NCBI GenBank assembly: GCA_944474755.1
Contig: OX104111.1
Span: 112,970,545-113,034,544 of the forward strand
Direction: 5' to 3'
DNA length: 64,000 bases
Source: Limnoperna fortunei
Taxonomy: Eukaryota; Mollusca; Bivalvia; Mytilida; Modiolidae
Below, piece after piece: positions 62,901 to 64,000 of the stretch (positions are counted from its first letter, which is position 1; every line of letters begins with the position of its first letter). A program made the translations under genes and the position numbers. Under the pieces are notes generated by a model. That model was given only the letters and a program-made list of their open reading frames with translations. It was not told where the DNA came from and made no database searches.

Positions 62901-64000
62901 ATTCGTTCTATTTACAGGGACAGTTTTCACGGGCCTAGCTGATGATTCGATTAATTACAGGGACAGTTTTCACGGGCCTGGCTGATGATTCGTTCTATTT
63001 ACAGGGACAGTTTTCACGGGCCTGGCTGATGATTCGTTCTATTTACAGGGACAGTTTTCACGGGCCTGGCTGATGATTCGTTCTATTTACAGAGACAGTT
63101 TTCACTGGCCTGGCTGATGATTCGTTCTATTTACAGGGACAGTTTTCACGGGCCTGGCTGATGATTCGATTAATTACAGGGACAGTTTTCACGGGCCTGG
63201 CTGATGATTAGTTCTATTTACAGGGACAGTTTTGACGGACCTGGCTGATGATTCGTTCTATTTACAGGGACAGTTTTGACGGGCCTGGCTGATGATTCGT
63301 TCTATTTACAGGGACAGTTTTCACGGGCCTGGCTGATGATTCGTTCTATTTACAGGGACAGTTTTGACGGGCCTGGCTGATGTTTCGTTCTACTGACAAG
63401 GACAGTTTTAACGGGCCTGGGTGATGATTCGTTCTATTTACAGGGACAGTTTTCACGGGCCTGGCTGATGATTCGTTCTATTTACAGGGACATTTTTCAC
63501 GGGCCTGGCTGATGATTCGTTCTATTTACAGGGACAGTTTTCACTGGCCTGGCTGATGATTCGTTCTATTTACAGGGACAGTTTTCACGGGCCTGGCTGA
63601 TGATTCGATTAATTACAGGGAAAGATTTCACGGGCCTGGCTGATGATTCGTTCTTTTTACAGTGACAGTTTTCACGGGCCTGGCTGATGATTCGTTCTAT
63701 TTACAGGGACAGTTTTCACGGGCCTGGCTGATGATTTGTTCTATTTACAGGGACAGTTTTCACTGGCCTGGCTGATGATTCGTTCTATTTACAGGAACAG
63801 TTTTCACGGGCCTGGCTGATGATTCGTTCTATTTACAGGGACAGTTTTCACGGACCTGGCTGATAATTTGTTCTATTTACAGGGACAGTTTTCACGGGCC
63901 TGGCTGATGATTCGTTCTATTTACAGGGGCAGTTTTCACGGGCCTGGCTGATGATTCGTTCTATTTACAGGGACAGATTTCACGGGCCTGGCTGATGATT
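56953..64000 (+). repeat. 44-bp minisatellite derived from an APMAP acceptor and exon start, about 160 copies
   Basis: Units read GGACAGTTTTCACGGGCC, TGGCTGATGATTCG, TTCTATTTACAG. The last part is a textbook 3' splice site (pyrimidine-rich, TTTACAG|G) with CTGAT as a possible branch point about 20 nt upstream. Spliced to exon 3 (ending G), a unit would read G-TVFTGLADDS, matching APMAP MFTGTADG. A ~2,987-bp block is repeated (for example 57171 and 60158), a third copy is partly present, and the array leaves the window. Confidence 0.95.

Overview
This looks like nuclear DNA from an animal, most probably a bivalve mollusc. The evidence is AT-rich sequence, small exons with GT-AG introns, a mollusc-type tRNA-headed SINE core repeated several times, mollusc-like LINE remnants, four U1 snRNA genes, and two split protein genes recognisable as animal orthologues. 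There are no bacterial genes or operons. Almost every long open reading frame is a shadow of a tandem repeat whose unit length is a multiple of three. The real coding exons are short (79-134 nt), and most are missed by ORF calling.

Left part (1-15.7 kb): on the minus strand I recognise seven consecutive 5' exons of ZMYND10, a ciliary dynein-arm preassembly factor. They run from the start codon at 15617 to exon 7 at 5169, and every splice phase agrees. The C-terminal half, including the MYND zinc finger, would lie left of the window. Introns carry SINE pieces, nested TIR elements and minisatellites. The ATG-proximal region has forkhead-like, X-box-like and ETS-like motifs.

Middle (15.7-24 kb): non-coding duplicated blocks, an AAT microsatellite, a 53-bp minisatellite, a zinc-finger-like ORF fragment and U1 gene 1.

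Right part (23.3-64 kb): on the plus strand, the 5' end of an APMAP (adipocyte plasma membrane-associated protein, strictosidine-synthase-like) orthologue. A transmembrane exon (24125-24214) and the next exon (44984-45105) are clear, and a tiny candidate first exon lies at 23333. Intron 2 is about 20.8 kb and consists almost entirely of a 73-bp array plus a 40-bp array. Intron 3 contains a hAT-like element, a 200-N gap, LINE debris, three more U1 genes, a 3.6-kb TIR element and a 44-bp array that runs off the window.

The outstanding observation is that five of the tandem arrays are amplified exon-intron boundaries. Four unit types contain the 3' end of the adjacent exon plus its 5' splice site: ZMYND10 exon 3 (25 bp), exon 4 (33 bp), exon 7 (84 bp) and APMAP exon 2 (73 bp, about 264 copies). 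One contains a 3' splice site plus the start of the next APMAP exon (44 bp, about 160 copies). The gene pair therefore carries hundreds of near-perfect copies of its own splice sites inside its introns. U1 snRNA genes, including a variant pair with compensatory stem changes, sit within and beside one of the genes.
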